From: an uncultured Ruminococcus sp.
GTDB taxonomy: Bacteria; Bacillota_A; Clostridia; RUG12999
NCBI GenBank assembly: GCA_902783995.1
Contig: CACZTG010000010.1
Coordinates: 1 to 5,715, forward strand
Length of the DNA: 5,715 nt
Reading direction: 5' to 3'
Positions 1 to 5,183 of the stretch are shown here, piece by piece. The notes under the pieces are model-generated. The model saw nothing but the letters and a program-made list of their open reading frames with translations. It was not told where the DNA came from and ran no database searches. Position 1 is the first letter of the stretch; every line of letters begins with the position of its first letter. A program made the translations under genes and the position numbers.

Positions 1-192
1 AACGCTTACGGTGTAACGGAAATTGACGAAGGCGGTCTTAAAAACATTGTTAAACCTCTTGGCTCGGGCGGAACGGCAGACCCGCTTGACCAGAGAGCGA
101 CAACAGGCTGGAAAGCGCTTACGGCGACAAAAATCCTTGTGGATGAATATCTTGTGAGAATTGAGTCGGCTTCAAGCTACGATAAAGAATAA
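1..192 (+). CDS. Major capsid protein, N4-gp56-like family (C-terminal fragment)
   Basis: Frame 1 is open from the first base to TAA at 190-192 and gives the last 63 residues of a protein whose start lies outside the window. The visible segment runs AYGVTEIDEGG, then KNIVKPLGSGGTADPLDQRA, then GWKA and VRIESASSY. As I remember the family, this is how the C-terminal end of N4-gp56-type major capsid proteins reads: a KPLGS.G.ADPL.QR core followed by a GWKA strand and a VRIE ending. The protein would form the icosahedral shell of the phage head. The gene downstream follows after 16 bases, and the adaptor and nozzle genes further on fit a head-to-tail order. The family is recognised by eye only and most of the protein is missing, so another HK97-like capsid family remains possible. 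Confidence 0.75.
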   Translation, partial: NAYGVTEIDEGGLKNIVKPLGSGGTADPLDQRATTGWKALTATKILVDEYLVRIESASSYDKE

Positions 193-208
193 AGAGAGGT
201 AAATTAAA

Positions 209-484
209 ATGGCATCAACCAAAAAAAAATTAACAGCGGGACGGGACTATTACAAGCAGCTTGTAACCGTTACGCTTGTGAAAGACAATAATAATTACAA
301 AGACGACGTTACCATAACATACAACGGAACAAATTATCAGATTCAAAGAGGCGTGCCTGTTCAGGTACCCATGTATATTAAGCTTATTCTTGAGGACGGA
401 TACCGTCAGCAAATGGCGGCTGATGCTTACAGCGAAAAGCTTGCAAACGATTTTTTGGAAAAAACAAATAAAATCGGTGGCTGA
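209..484 (+). CDS. Small phage head-region protein, function unknown (91 aa)
   Basis: The gene starts at ATG 209 behind AGAGAGG at 193-199, about 9 bases upstream, and lies 16 bases after the capsid gene. The product has a Lys-rich N-terminus, then a predicted beta region (VTITYNGTNYQIQRGVPVQV, residues 34-53), then a helix to the end (residues 58-88). A strand pattern of the type 'V.I..NG..Y.I.RG..V.VP' followed by a helix is common in small proteins encoded next to phage capsid genes, but I know no established function for it. There is no signal peptide or membrane segment. A minor head or head-completion protein is an inference from position only. The start is clear and codon use matches the neighbours. 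Confidence 0.75.
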   Translation: MASTKKKLTAGRDYYKQLVTVTLVKDNNNYKDDVTITYNGTNYQIQRGVPVQVPMYIKLILEDGYRQQMAADAYSEKLANDFLEKTNKIGG

Positions 485-599
485 TTACTGTTTGTGACGG
501 TACGTAATATGCCGACAGCTTTTATGCGAAACTGAAATAATTTGACGGTTCGGGGGCGGTCTGTTCGCAGACCGCCCTGCTTGCAGACCGTAAGCCTAA
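485..599. other. 115-base gap without a gene, carrying a GC-rich hairpin
   Basis: No frame here has a convincing start with a ribosome binding site. It is the only intergenic gap of this size in the phage part, where other genes overlap or lie 3-22 bases apart. The one clear feature is the hairpin at 554-577. I found no good -35/-10 pair: TTGACG at 542-547 has no partner -10 at the right distance. Confidence 0.6.
554..577 (+). repeat. Perfect 10-bp inverted repeat with TTCG loop
   Basis: GGGCGGTCTG (554-563) and CAGACCGCCC (568-577) are exact reverse complements around a TTCG loop, which as RNA would be a very stable UUCG-capped hairpin. No T-run follows (the next bases are TGCTTGCAG), so it is not a standard intrinsic terminator. 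A second CAGACCG at 584-590 could pair instead with CGGTCTG at 557-563, giving a weaker alternative. It lies between the head genes and the tail genes, so a role in mRNA processing or stability, or in setting head-to-tail expression ratios, is possible. It could equally be a member of a dispersed palindromic repeat family. The structure is certain; the function is not known. Confidence 0.8.
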
Positions 600-620
600 A
601 TGAAAGGAATGATTATAAGA

Positions 621-1349
621 ATGACTACAATTGAAGATATTTTGATGCTCGTTGATACACTTGCGCCCAATAACTGCACAAAACAGCAGAAGCTTTACTG
701 GTTTAACCAATGCGAAAGTATTATTTTTGAAAAAGCGGTGCACAGATACAAATATGTCGAAACCGAGGTTTCCGCAGGAATTGTTGAGCTGCCGGAAGGG
801 TATAATTCATCGGATATTGAGGCCGTTTACATTGACGGAAAATTTGTCGGCAGAATTAATGTAAGCATAGGCTTCCGTAATAATGTTTCGCCGCAAAGCA
901 AAGTAATAGGCGTAATTTTAAAAGAGCATTACAAAGAGGTTAAATATGCCGCGTATGAGGGAAGTATAAGCTTTAACGGCAGTACGCTTACAATGCAGGG
1001 ACACCCGTTTGTAAGCGGTGACAGTATTGATATTGACTGTACCGGCTTTAAGGGAAGGGTTAAGGTTCTCGGAACAAGCGGGAGCAGTATTTACACAGAT
1101 AATAATTTTGTGTCAAACACTGTTACGGGTAAAGCTGAAAAAGCGCTTGACGGTGAAGTCAGTTTAAAAATGCCTTATGACAGATTGTATATTGATTATA
1201 TAACCGCGCAGATTGATTTTTATAACAAGGATTTTGAAGGATATAACAATAATATGTACATCTTTGACAAAATGCTTGATGAGCTTACAAGAACAAATAA
1301 AAGCAGAAGCTTTGGCACAGGGCTTAAAAAGCTTATACATGTATGGTAA
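621..1349 (+). CDS. Probable phage head-tail adaptor / connector protein (242 aa)
   Basis: The frame contains ATG codons at 600, 609 and 621. I chose 621 (MTTIEDILMLVD) because GAAAGGA at 602-608 sits upstream of it, whereas nothing resembling a ribosome binding site precedes 600. With the 600 start the product would be 249 aa. The N-terminal 45 residues look helical, with an LVDTLAPN turn. A beta-rich middle follows, including an inserted strand-rich stretch around residues 75-180. The C-terminus is a pair of helices with many Tyr and Asn. Helix, variable beta insert and C-terminal helix resembles podoviral adaptor (gp4/gp11-like) proteins, which sit between the portal ring and the tail nozzle. 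The next gene looks like the nozzle, which supports this. The stop codon is part of the next gene's ribosome binding site. The assignment rests on context and fold impression, not on a diagnostic motif. Confidence 0.5.
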   Translation: MTTIEDILMLVDTLAPNNCTKQQKLYWFNQCESIIFEKAVHRYKYVETEVSAGIVELPEGYNSSDIEAVYIDGKFVGRINVSIGFRNNVSPQSKVIGVILKEHYKEVKYAAYEGSISFNGSTLTMQGHPFVSGDSIDIDCTGFKGRVKVLGTSGSSIYTDNNFVSNTVTGKAEKALDGEVSLKMPYDRLYIDYITAQIDFYNKDFEGYNNNMYIFDKMLDELTRTNKSRSFGTGLKKLIHVW

Positions 1350-1358
1350 GGAGGTGAT
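1347..1358 (+). promoter_or_regulatory. Unusually complete ribosome binding site, fused to a stop codon
   Basis: TAAGGAGGTGAT is complementary over 12 bases to the usual 3' end of bacterial 16S rRNA. Its first three bases are the stop codon of the adaptor gene. GGAGG ends 7 bases before ATG 1362. This fixes the start of the nozzle gene and suggests translation coupled to the gene before it, at a high rate. Confidence 0.85.
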
Positions 1359-1361
1359 GTT

Positions 1362-3065
1362 ATGCTGCCTGTTTTACCGAAAGTAACAAGGCTTAAAGAA
1401 AGAATTATTACGGCTTTCGGCGGTATTGACAAACGTGATAACGCAAAAGAAAACGGCTTTTCCGTTATTACGGGAGCTGATAATAAAGGCGGAATTATAG
1501 AAACTTACGGAAGTTTTTATAAAGTCGAAACGGGATATGAATTTTCAAGTGATGATATTATTGTGCTGAGCAACAGCAATAACAGCGTGGATTATTTTTA
1601 TCTCGGGGAAGGCGGTTTTTATAAAAACGGAAATCTTCTGCCGTTTAATATGTCCGAACACACATATTCGGGAAGAAGCTGGGTTAAAGACTATGTAAGC
1701 GATATAGATGAATCCGGCGGATATTTTTGCTGGGCGGGCGATTATGAAAGCACAAGCCTTTTAAGGTACGGAGAATATATTTTCGCGGTGCCTCAGATGC
1801 TTATGACGGACGGTATAAAAACATATAAATGGGATAGGTCGGAAGCGGTTTCGATAAACAATCAATATGTTACGACTTCATACGGAGAGCTTAAATTAAG
1901 CTTTAACGAAAGCTGGAGAAAAGAGCATTTTGACGGTTTTAAAGAAGGAGATATTATAGAGCTTTTTAATAATGGGAGCAGAGTTGACGGAATAATTACC
2001 GTTTTTTCAAATAAAAACGGTACAATAATTCTTAAAGGCACAACGGAGGAAGGAGTAAAGCTGTCGTCAAGCGCGTTTAATGTGAGCGGAAATATGAGCT
2101 TTTTCCTGATGAGGCATAAGGATATACCAAAATTTACGGACGCAGCGGTGATTTATAACCGTATGTGGGGCGTTTCGGGGAACAGAATATACGCTTCAAA
2201 GCTTGCTCATCCCTTCGCTTTTAAAGAAACCGACGGCACATCAGCGGACGCGTGGTGGGCAGATACGGAGGACGCTAACAATTTTACGGCAATTACAAGC
2301 CTTAACGGCAGAGTTGTCGCTTTTAAGAACACGTCCGCATACGAAATATACGGAACGGTTGCGCCTTATACGGTTAAGGATGTAAGCCGTTCGCTCGGCT
2401 GTATTGATAAAAATTCACTCGGCGAGGTAAACGGAGTTTTGTTTTTGCTGACAAACGAAGGTATGCAGGTATATGGAGGTTCAAAGTTTGTCAATATAAA
2501 TGATGAGCCTGCATTTTACGTGAAAAATGCCTGCGGCAAAGGTCACGGAAGCAAATATTACGCGATTATCGGCGAAAAGGTTTACAAATACGATTATTAC
2601 AGCGGATTTTGGACTTGTGTGACAGCTTGCGCGTTTGTAAGACTTATTGAGATATCCGGTGAAATATTTGGTCTTAAGGCTGACGGAACGCTTGTTCAGT
2701 TTACGGGGGAGCAGCTTTCGTTTGTTGATTATACCGGTACTGTAAATTCCGAATGGTGTATTGAGTCGGTTACTGTCGGCGGCGGAGATTTTTACGCGGA
2801 GGGCATAAACCGTCTGGAGCTACGTTTTGAAGGAAATGCAGGCGGAAGGCTTGTTGTTTCGGTTTCGAGAGATGGCGGAAATTTTGAAAATTACGCCGAT
2901 ATAACCGTTACAAAAAACGGCTGGCAGATTTTCAGCGTACCGATATATATGAAGCCGTGTTCTGTGTTCAAATACAGAATAAGCGGAAGCGGCAAGCTCA
3001 GACTAAGGCTTTTAAAATACTGTTACCGCAAAGGAGGAGAAGCAAACGGCTATGAGCATACTTAA
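1362..3065 (+). CDS. Phage tail nozzle / stabilisation-like protein (567 aa)
   Basis: This is the largest gene of the window, read from an excellent ribosome binding site. The protein is beta-rich throughout, with no signal peptide or membrane segment. The telling region is YNRMWGVSGNRIYASKLAHP (residues 265-284), followed by a WW-containing segment (298-299) and FTAITSLNGRVVAFKNTSAY (308-327). This 'RlWG..GnrIyaSkl..p..f ... it.l...v..f' pattern marks beta-propeller-type tail proteins of podoviruses (T7 gp12 or P22 gp10-like nozzle or plug) and their relatives in clostridial prophages. The last 90 residues or so form a separate beta-sandwich-like domain, possibly for fibre or receptor contact. 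It would form the distal tube of a short tail. The final 14 bases overlap the next gene in another frame. The general class is likely; the exact tail role is inferred. Confidence 0.6.
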   Translation: MLPVLPKVTRLKERIITAFGGIDKRDNAKENGFSVITGADNKGGIIETYGSFYKVETGYEFSSDDIIVLSNSNNSVDYFYLGEGGFYKNGNLLPFNMSEHTYSGRSWVKDYVSDIDESGGYFCWAGDYESTSLLRYGEYIFAVPQMLMTDGIKTYKWDRSEAVSINNQYVTTSYGELKLSFNESWRKEHFDGFKEGDIIELFNNGSRVDGIITVFSNKNGTIILKGTTEEGVKLSSSAFNVSGNMSFFLMRHKDIPKFTDAAVIYNRMWGVSGNRIYASKLAHPFAFKETDGTSADAWWADTEDANNFTAITSLNGRVVAFKNTSAYEIYGTVAPYTVKDVSRSLGCIDKNSLGEVNGVLFLLTNEGMQVYGGSKFVNINDEPAFYVKNACGKGHGSKYYAIIGEKVYKYDYYSGFWTCVTACAFVRLIEISGEIFGLKADGTLVQFTGEQLSFVDYTGTVNSEWCIESVTVGGGDFYAEGINRLELRFEGNAGGRLVVSVSRDGGNFENYADITVTKNGWQIFSVPIYMKPCSVFKYRISGSGKLRLRLLKYCYRKGGEANGYEHT

Positions 3066-3276
3066 AGATGAGTTTTCCGATGACGCGAAAAGAAGAATTA
3101 ACAAGCTTGAAAATGAGCTGGAGGAGTTTAAGGTTAGTGTAAGTGAAGATAATTTAAAGCTTAAAGTACCTTATACAACCGATAAAAAAGGAAGCGGTAT
3201 AGGTTTTGAAATAGACGGGAACGTTTTATCGGTTTACGTCGGAGATGAAAAAGCAGGTCAGATAAGCCTGGCATAA
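3052..3276 (+). CDS. Small phage protein with N-terminal coiled coil, function unknown (74 aa)
   Basis: ATG 3052 overlaps the last 14 bases of the nozzle gene. AAGGAGG at 3031-3037 lies inside that gene, 14 bases upstream, a rather long spacing that suggests translational coupling. Residues 4-32 are a charged, heptad-compatible helix (DDAKRRINKLENELEEFKVSV), which would fit a short coiled coil. Residues 36-74 look like beta strands with a GIGFEIDGNVLSVYVGDEKA segment, like the start or remnant of a trimeric fibre or tail-tip domain. I do not recognise a family. Its place between the nozzle and the endolysin is where short-tailed phages often keep tail-tip or fibre genes, so a tail accessory role is a guess from context. 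Confidence 0.65.
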   Translation: MSILKDEFSDDAKRRINKLENELEEFKVSVSEDNLKLKVPYTTDKKGSGIGFEIDGNVLSVYVGDEKAGQISLA

Positions 3277-3298
3277 ATTAGGAGAGGAAGAATAAAAA

Positions 3299-3991
3299 GT
3301 GAAAATATTTATTGACCCCGGACATGGAGGAAGCGACCCCGGCGCAGTCGGAATGAATGGGACGAGGGAAAGCGATGTAGCGCTTAGAATAGGAACAGAG
3401 CTTAGAGATTTACTGAAATCTTGCGGATTTGCGGTGCGTATGAGCCGCGAAACAGATATTGATGTGTCGCTTACAGGCCGGACAGAGCTTGCGAACAAGT
3501 ATGGAGCGGATATATTTGTAAGCATACATTGTAACGGTTTTACAAATCCTGCTGCATGCGGGAGCGAAGTGTATTCGTTTCCGGGAAACGCTGAAGCGCA
3601 GAAGCTTTCGGAAATTCTATTGTGGCATATATGTAACGGACTCGGGACAAACAGCCGGGGAGTAAAAAAGGAAAATTTCGCTGTGCTCAGAATGAGCAAA
3701 ATGCCCGCGGTACTTGTGGAAACGGCATTTATAACAAATCCCGATGAAGAGAAGATGATGAGTGAAGGTGACTTTTTTAAAAAAGCGGCGTGCGCTATGG
3801 CAAAAGGAATATGTGAATTTTGCGGTGTAAACGCGGATTTTCCGACAGAAGTGAAGGAGCATTGGGCAAAGACGTATCTTGACAGTCTTATAAGAAAAGG
3901 ATATATTGAAAGCCCGAACCTTTGGAAGCGGTTCGAGGAACCGCCGACAATCGCAATGATTCTTGCACTGGCGGACAAAATAACCGGATAA
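3299..3991 (+). CDS. N-acetylmuramoyl-L-alanine amidase (Amidase_3 endolysin) with SLH-like tail
   Basis: A zinc amidase that cuts the bond between N-acetylmuramic acid and L-alanine in peptidoglycan, releasing phage at lysis. It starts at GTG 3299 behind GGAGAGG (3281-3287). The catalytic domain covers residues 1 to about 172 and keeps all expected residues: His9 in DPGHGGSDPGA, Glu24 and His77 (in VSIHCNGF) as zinc ligands, and Glu141 in VLVETAFITN as catalytic residue. No signal peptide is visible, so export would depend on the holin encoded 480 bases downstream. Residues 187-228 (HWAKTYLDSLIRKGYI...TIAMILALADK) resemble one S-layer-homology-like repeat, perhaps a cell-wall anchor; it is shorter and more degenerate than a standard SLH triplet. 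The length of 230 aa is normal for such endolysins. The enzyme class is firm; the wall-binding role of the tail is inferred. Confidence 0.93.
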   Translation: MKIFIDPGHGGSDPGAVGMNGTRESDVALRIGTELRDLLKSCGFAVRMSRETDIDVSLTGRTELANKYGADIFVSIHCNGFTNPAACGSEVYSFPGNAEAQKLSEILLWHICNGLGTNSRGVKKENFAVLRMSKMPAVLVETAFITNPDEEKMMSEGDFFKKAACAMAKGICEFCGVNADFPTEVKEHWAKTYLDSLIRKGYIESPNLWKRFEEPPTIAMILALADKITG

Positions 3992-4013
3992 CAGAAAGGA
4001 GGGACGTGATTTT

Positions 4014-4469
4014 ATGGCTTTTATAAAAGATCCTCAGGAAAGATTTGAGTATTATTTTAATGTTGCGAACAGTCTTGGAGAAAAGTATGATAAAAAGCTT
4101 AAAAGCGCCGAAGGCGAAAAATTTATATATGATGTGACAAAAGACCCCGAATATAAAGAGGCAACGGAACAAATTGCCGAAAACGCGAGATATCTTACAA
4201 ATAAAAAAGGGGGAGATTACGCGGCATATTCTTTGGGTTACGACAATTCGCTGAAAGATATTACCGAAAAAGATATTGCAAGAAACGAAAAAGAGGCAAA
4301 AAAGGCTGCCGCATCGGAAATTGAAAGAAAAAATTATAACCGCTGGCTGGAACAAAAGGCAGGCAATCTTATGCATATAAAGAAAAGCTATGCTAAAAAG
4401 TTCGGTGACGCTATATATAATATGCAAAAAGCAAACGAAGAGGTTATGAAAAGAAAGGCGGGATATTAA
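4014..4469 (+). CDS. Charged helical protein between endolysin and holin, function unknown (151 aa)
   Basis: It starts at ATG 4014 behind a strong AAAGGAGGG (3995-4003) and ends 3 bases before the holin start. The protein is almost entirely predicted helix, very rich in Lys and Glu with many Tyr and Asn, and has no membrane segment, signal peptide, cysteine or recognisable motif. A long amphipathic region lies around residues 83-146 (KDIARNEKEAKKAAASEIER and onward), compatible with a coiled coil. I do not recognise a family. Lying between endolysin and holin, it could be a lysis accessory protein. Alternatively it could be an internal virion or ejection protein, since these are also helical and lie late in podoviral operons. 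Both are guesses. Confidence 0.8.
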   Translation: MAFIKDPQERFEYYFNVANSLGEKYDKKLKSAEGEKFIYDVTKDPEYKEATEQIAENARYLTNKKGGDYAAYSLGYDNSLKDITEKDIARNEKEAKKAAASEIERKNYNRWLEQKAGNLMHIKKSYAKKFGDAIYNMQKANEEVMKRKAGY

Positions 4470-4472
4470 AAA

Positions 4473-4931
4473 ATGATTGGCAGTACCGAAACAAACGTGG
4501 CGGCAAAATCTGTCATCGGAACCGTTATGTGCGTCATAAGTTACCTTAGGGGAGAGTTTAATGAGCTTTTGATTGTTCTTGCCGTATTTATTGTGAGCGA
4601 CTATATTTGCGGAGTAACACTTGCTCTTGTAAAAGGACGTTTTTCGGTAAAAAAAGGAATGCTCGGAGCTGTAAAAAAACTCTTTTACATATTTCTTGTA
4701 CTTATGGGTTTTATGATAGACCTTCTTGTCGCGCTTGTCGGAGAAAGGCTTGGACTTACGGTCGCCACAAACGGAGCTTTCGGAATGGCAATAAACTGCT
4801 ATTTAATAGGCACAGAAGGGCTTTCGATACTTGAAAGCCTTGTTCAGCTTGGACTTCCCGTTCCGAATTTTATGAAAAAAGCGCTCGGTTTAATAAAAGA
4901 CAGCGGCGAGGACGTTTGCGGCAAAGAGTAA
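4473..4931 (+). CDS. Phage holin, Phage_holin_4_1 (TcdE/toxin-secretion-like) family (152 aa)
   Basis: A small membrane protein that oligomerises in the cytoplasmic membrane and lets the endolysin reach the wall. Hydrophobic segments lie at about residues 32-53, 70-90 and 98-115, with a weaker one at 10-25. Family hallmarks are the first membrane segment with SDYICGVTLAL (42-52), the loop KGRFSVKKGMLGAVKKL (54-70), and the C-terminal GTEGLSILESLVQLGLPVPN (113-132), which matches the 'E..SilE....lg.pvP' motif of this family. The start is ATG 4473, 3 bases after the preceding stop; the ribosome binding site (AAAGG at 4454-4458, inside the previous gene) is weak, so translation is probably coupled. 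This is the last phage gene seen. No terminator follows it before the next promoter. Confidence 0.9.
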   Translation: MIGSTETNVAAKSVIGTVMCVISYLRGEFNELLIVLAVFIVSDYICGVTLALVKGRFSVKKGMLGAVKKLFYIFLVLMGFMIDLLVALVGERLGLTVATNGAFGMAINCYLIGTEGLSILESLVQLGLPVPNFMKKALGLIKDSGEDVCGKE

Positions 4932-4948
4932 AAAATTTACAAAAAAAC

Positions 4949-4977
4949 TTGACAACTTAAAAAAAAAGTGCTATAAT
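4949..4977 (+). promoter_or_regulatory. Near-perfect sigma-70/sigma-A promoter for the DAHP synthase leader
   Basis: TTGACA at 4949-4954 and TATAAT at 4972-4977 both match the consensus fully and are separated by the ideal 17 bases. The spacer holds a run of nine A, and 4930-4947 upstream is A/T-rich in a way that resembles an UP element. Transcription should begin near 4983-4985, giving a leader of about 200 bases before the DAHP synthase start. No operator palindrome overlaps the promoter, so it looks constitutive, with control left to the attenuator downstream. Confidence 0.92.
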
Positions 4978-5011
4978 TATTAGCAGAAAATCTAAAATGG
5001 AGGAAAGCATA

Positions 5012-5092
5012 ATGCGTAATTTCGTCTTTACAGGCATATATTTTAGCTTTGCATATTTTTACGGCAAGGCCGATTTGTGCTGCAAAGATTGA
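5012..5092 (+). CDS. Phe/Tyr-rich attenuator leader peptide (26 aa)
   Basis: ATG 5012 is preceded by GGAGG (4999-5003) with an ideal 8-base spacing and lies about 28 bases after the predicted transcription start. The frame runs to TGA 5090-5092. The peptide contains Phe at 4, 6, 11, 13 and 16 and Tyr at 10, 15 and 17, so 8 of 26 residues are aromatic and 6 of the 8 residues 10-17 (YFSFAYFY). There is no Trp. It precedes a terminator hairpin and a DAHP synthase gene. This is the layout of a leader peptide that senses charged Phe and Tyr tRNA by ribosome stalling, as pheA-type and trp-type leaders do. The peptide itself need have no function after synthesis. It is missed by length-limited gene callers. 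The reading frame and site are seen directly; stalling is inferred. Confidence 0.88.
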   Translation: MRNFVFTGIYFSFAYFYGKADLCCKD

Positions 5093-5145
5093 AATTAAAG
5101 CAAATGTTTGGTTAACCGATTTTTGTTTTATGAAAGCTTGCAGCA
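5047..5145 (+). promoter_or_regulatory. Competing RNA pairings of the attenuator (1:2 pause hairpin and 2:3 antiterminator)
   Basis: Region 1 is CTTTGCA at 5047-5053, region 2 is TGCTGCAAAG at 5078-5087, and region 3 is the left arm of the terminator at 5133-5143. Region 1 pairs perfectly with TGCAAAG (5081-5087) over 7 bp. Region 2 can instead pair with CTTGCAGCA (5137-5145): 8 continuous bp plus one more across a bulged A. This would block the terminator. Region 1 falls inside codons 12-14 of the leader peptide, so a ribosome stalled on the Phe/Tyr cluster covers it and frees region 2 for antitermination. A ribosome at the stop codon (5090-5092) covers region 2 and lets the terminator form. 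A small CGGC-AAG-GCCG hairpin (5062-5072) sits between regions 1 and 2. Confidence 0.75.
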
Positions 5146-5162
5146 TGCTGCAAGCTTTTTTT
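5133..5162 (+). terminator. Intrinsic terminator (attenuator, 3:4 hairpin)
   Basis: AAAGCTTGCAG (5133-5143) and CTGCAAGCTTT (5148-5158) pair perfectly over 11 bp around a CATG loop, followed by an unbroken T-run at 5156-5162. It lies 41 bases after the leader peptide stop and 21 bases before the DAHP synthase start, so it would stop transcription before the structural gene. Because the left arm can be taken up by region 2, it is conditional rather than constitutive. It is also the only intrinsic terminator seen downstream of the phage lysis genes. Confidence 0.93.
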
Positions 5163-5183
5163 AATAGAAAGGGGAAATAAAAA

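Noticed and set aside
600..620. Upstream start codons at 600 and 609 for the adaptor gene
   Set aside because: No ribosome binding site precedes 600, and GAAAGGA abuts 609 too closely. The 621 start fits better, though 600 cannot be excluded.
1888..1902. AGCTTAA-A-TTAAGCT inverted repeat
   Set aside because: It is inside the nozzle gene, its centre is too short for an RNA hairpin, and A/T-rich palindromes of this size occur by chance.
3928..3944. Seven-bp hairpin (GCGGTTC-GAG-GAACCGC) near the end of the amidase gene
   Set aside because: It is inside the coding sequence, has no T-run, and the operon continues. Not supported as a terminator.
3226..3978. Open reading frame of 250 codons on the minus strand
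   Set aside because: It lies almost wholly opposite the amidase gene, which has all catalytic motifs. Its translation is Ser/Phe/Pro-rich with no family resemblance, typical of an antisense shadow.
3888..4427. Open reading frame of 179 codons on the minus strand with Phe/Ile-rich sequence
   Set aside because: It is the reverse of Lys/Glu codons of the 151-aa gene, which makes it look like a membrane protein. No ribosome binding site and no neighbours on that strand.
4937..5146. Open reading frame of 69 codons on the minus strand
   Set aside because: It runs through the promoter, leader peptide and into the terminator hairpin on the opposite strand; the plus-strand features explain this region fully.
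4978..5183. T-box or protein-binding (TRAP-like) leader upstream of DAHP synthase
   Set aside because: The leader is too short for a T-box, shows no T-box GGTGG-type consensus before the terminator, and has no array of spaced GAG/TAG repeats. The Phe/Tyr peptide explains it better.
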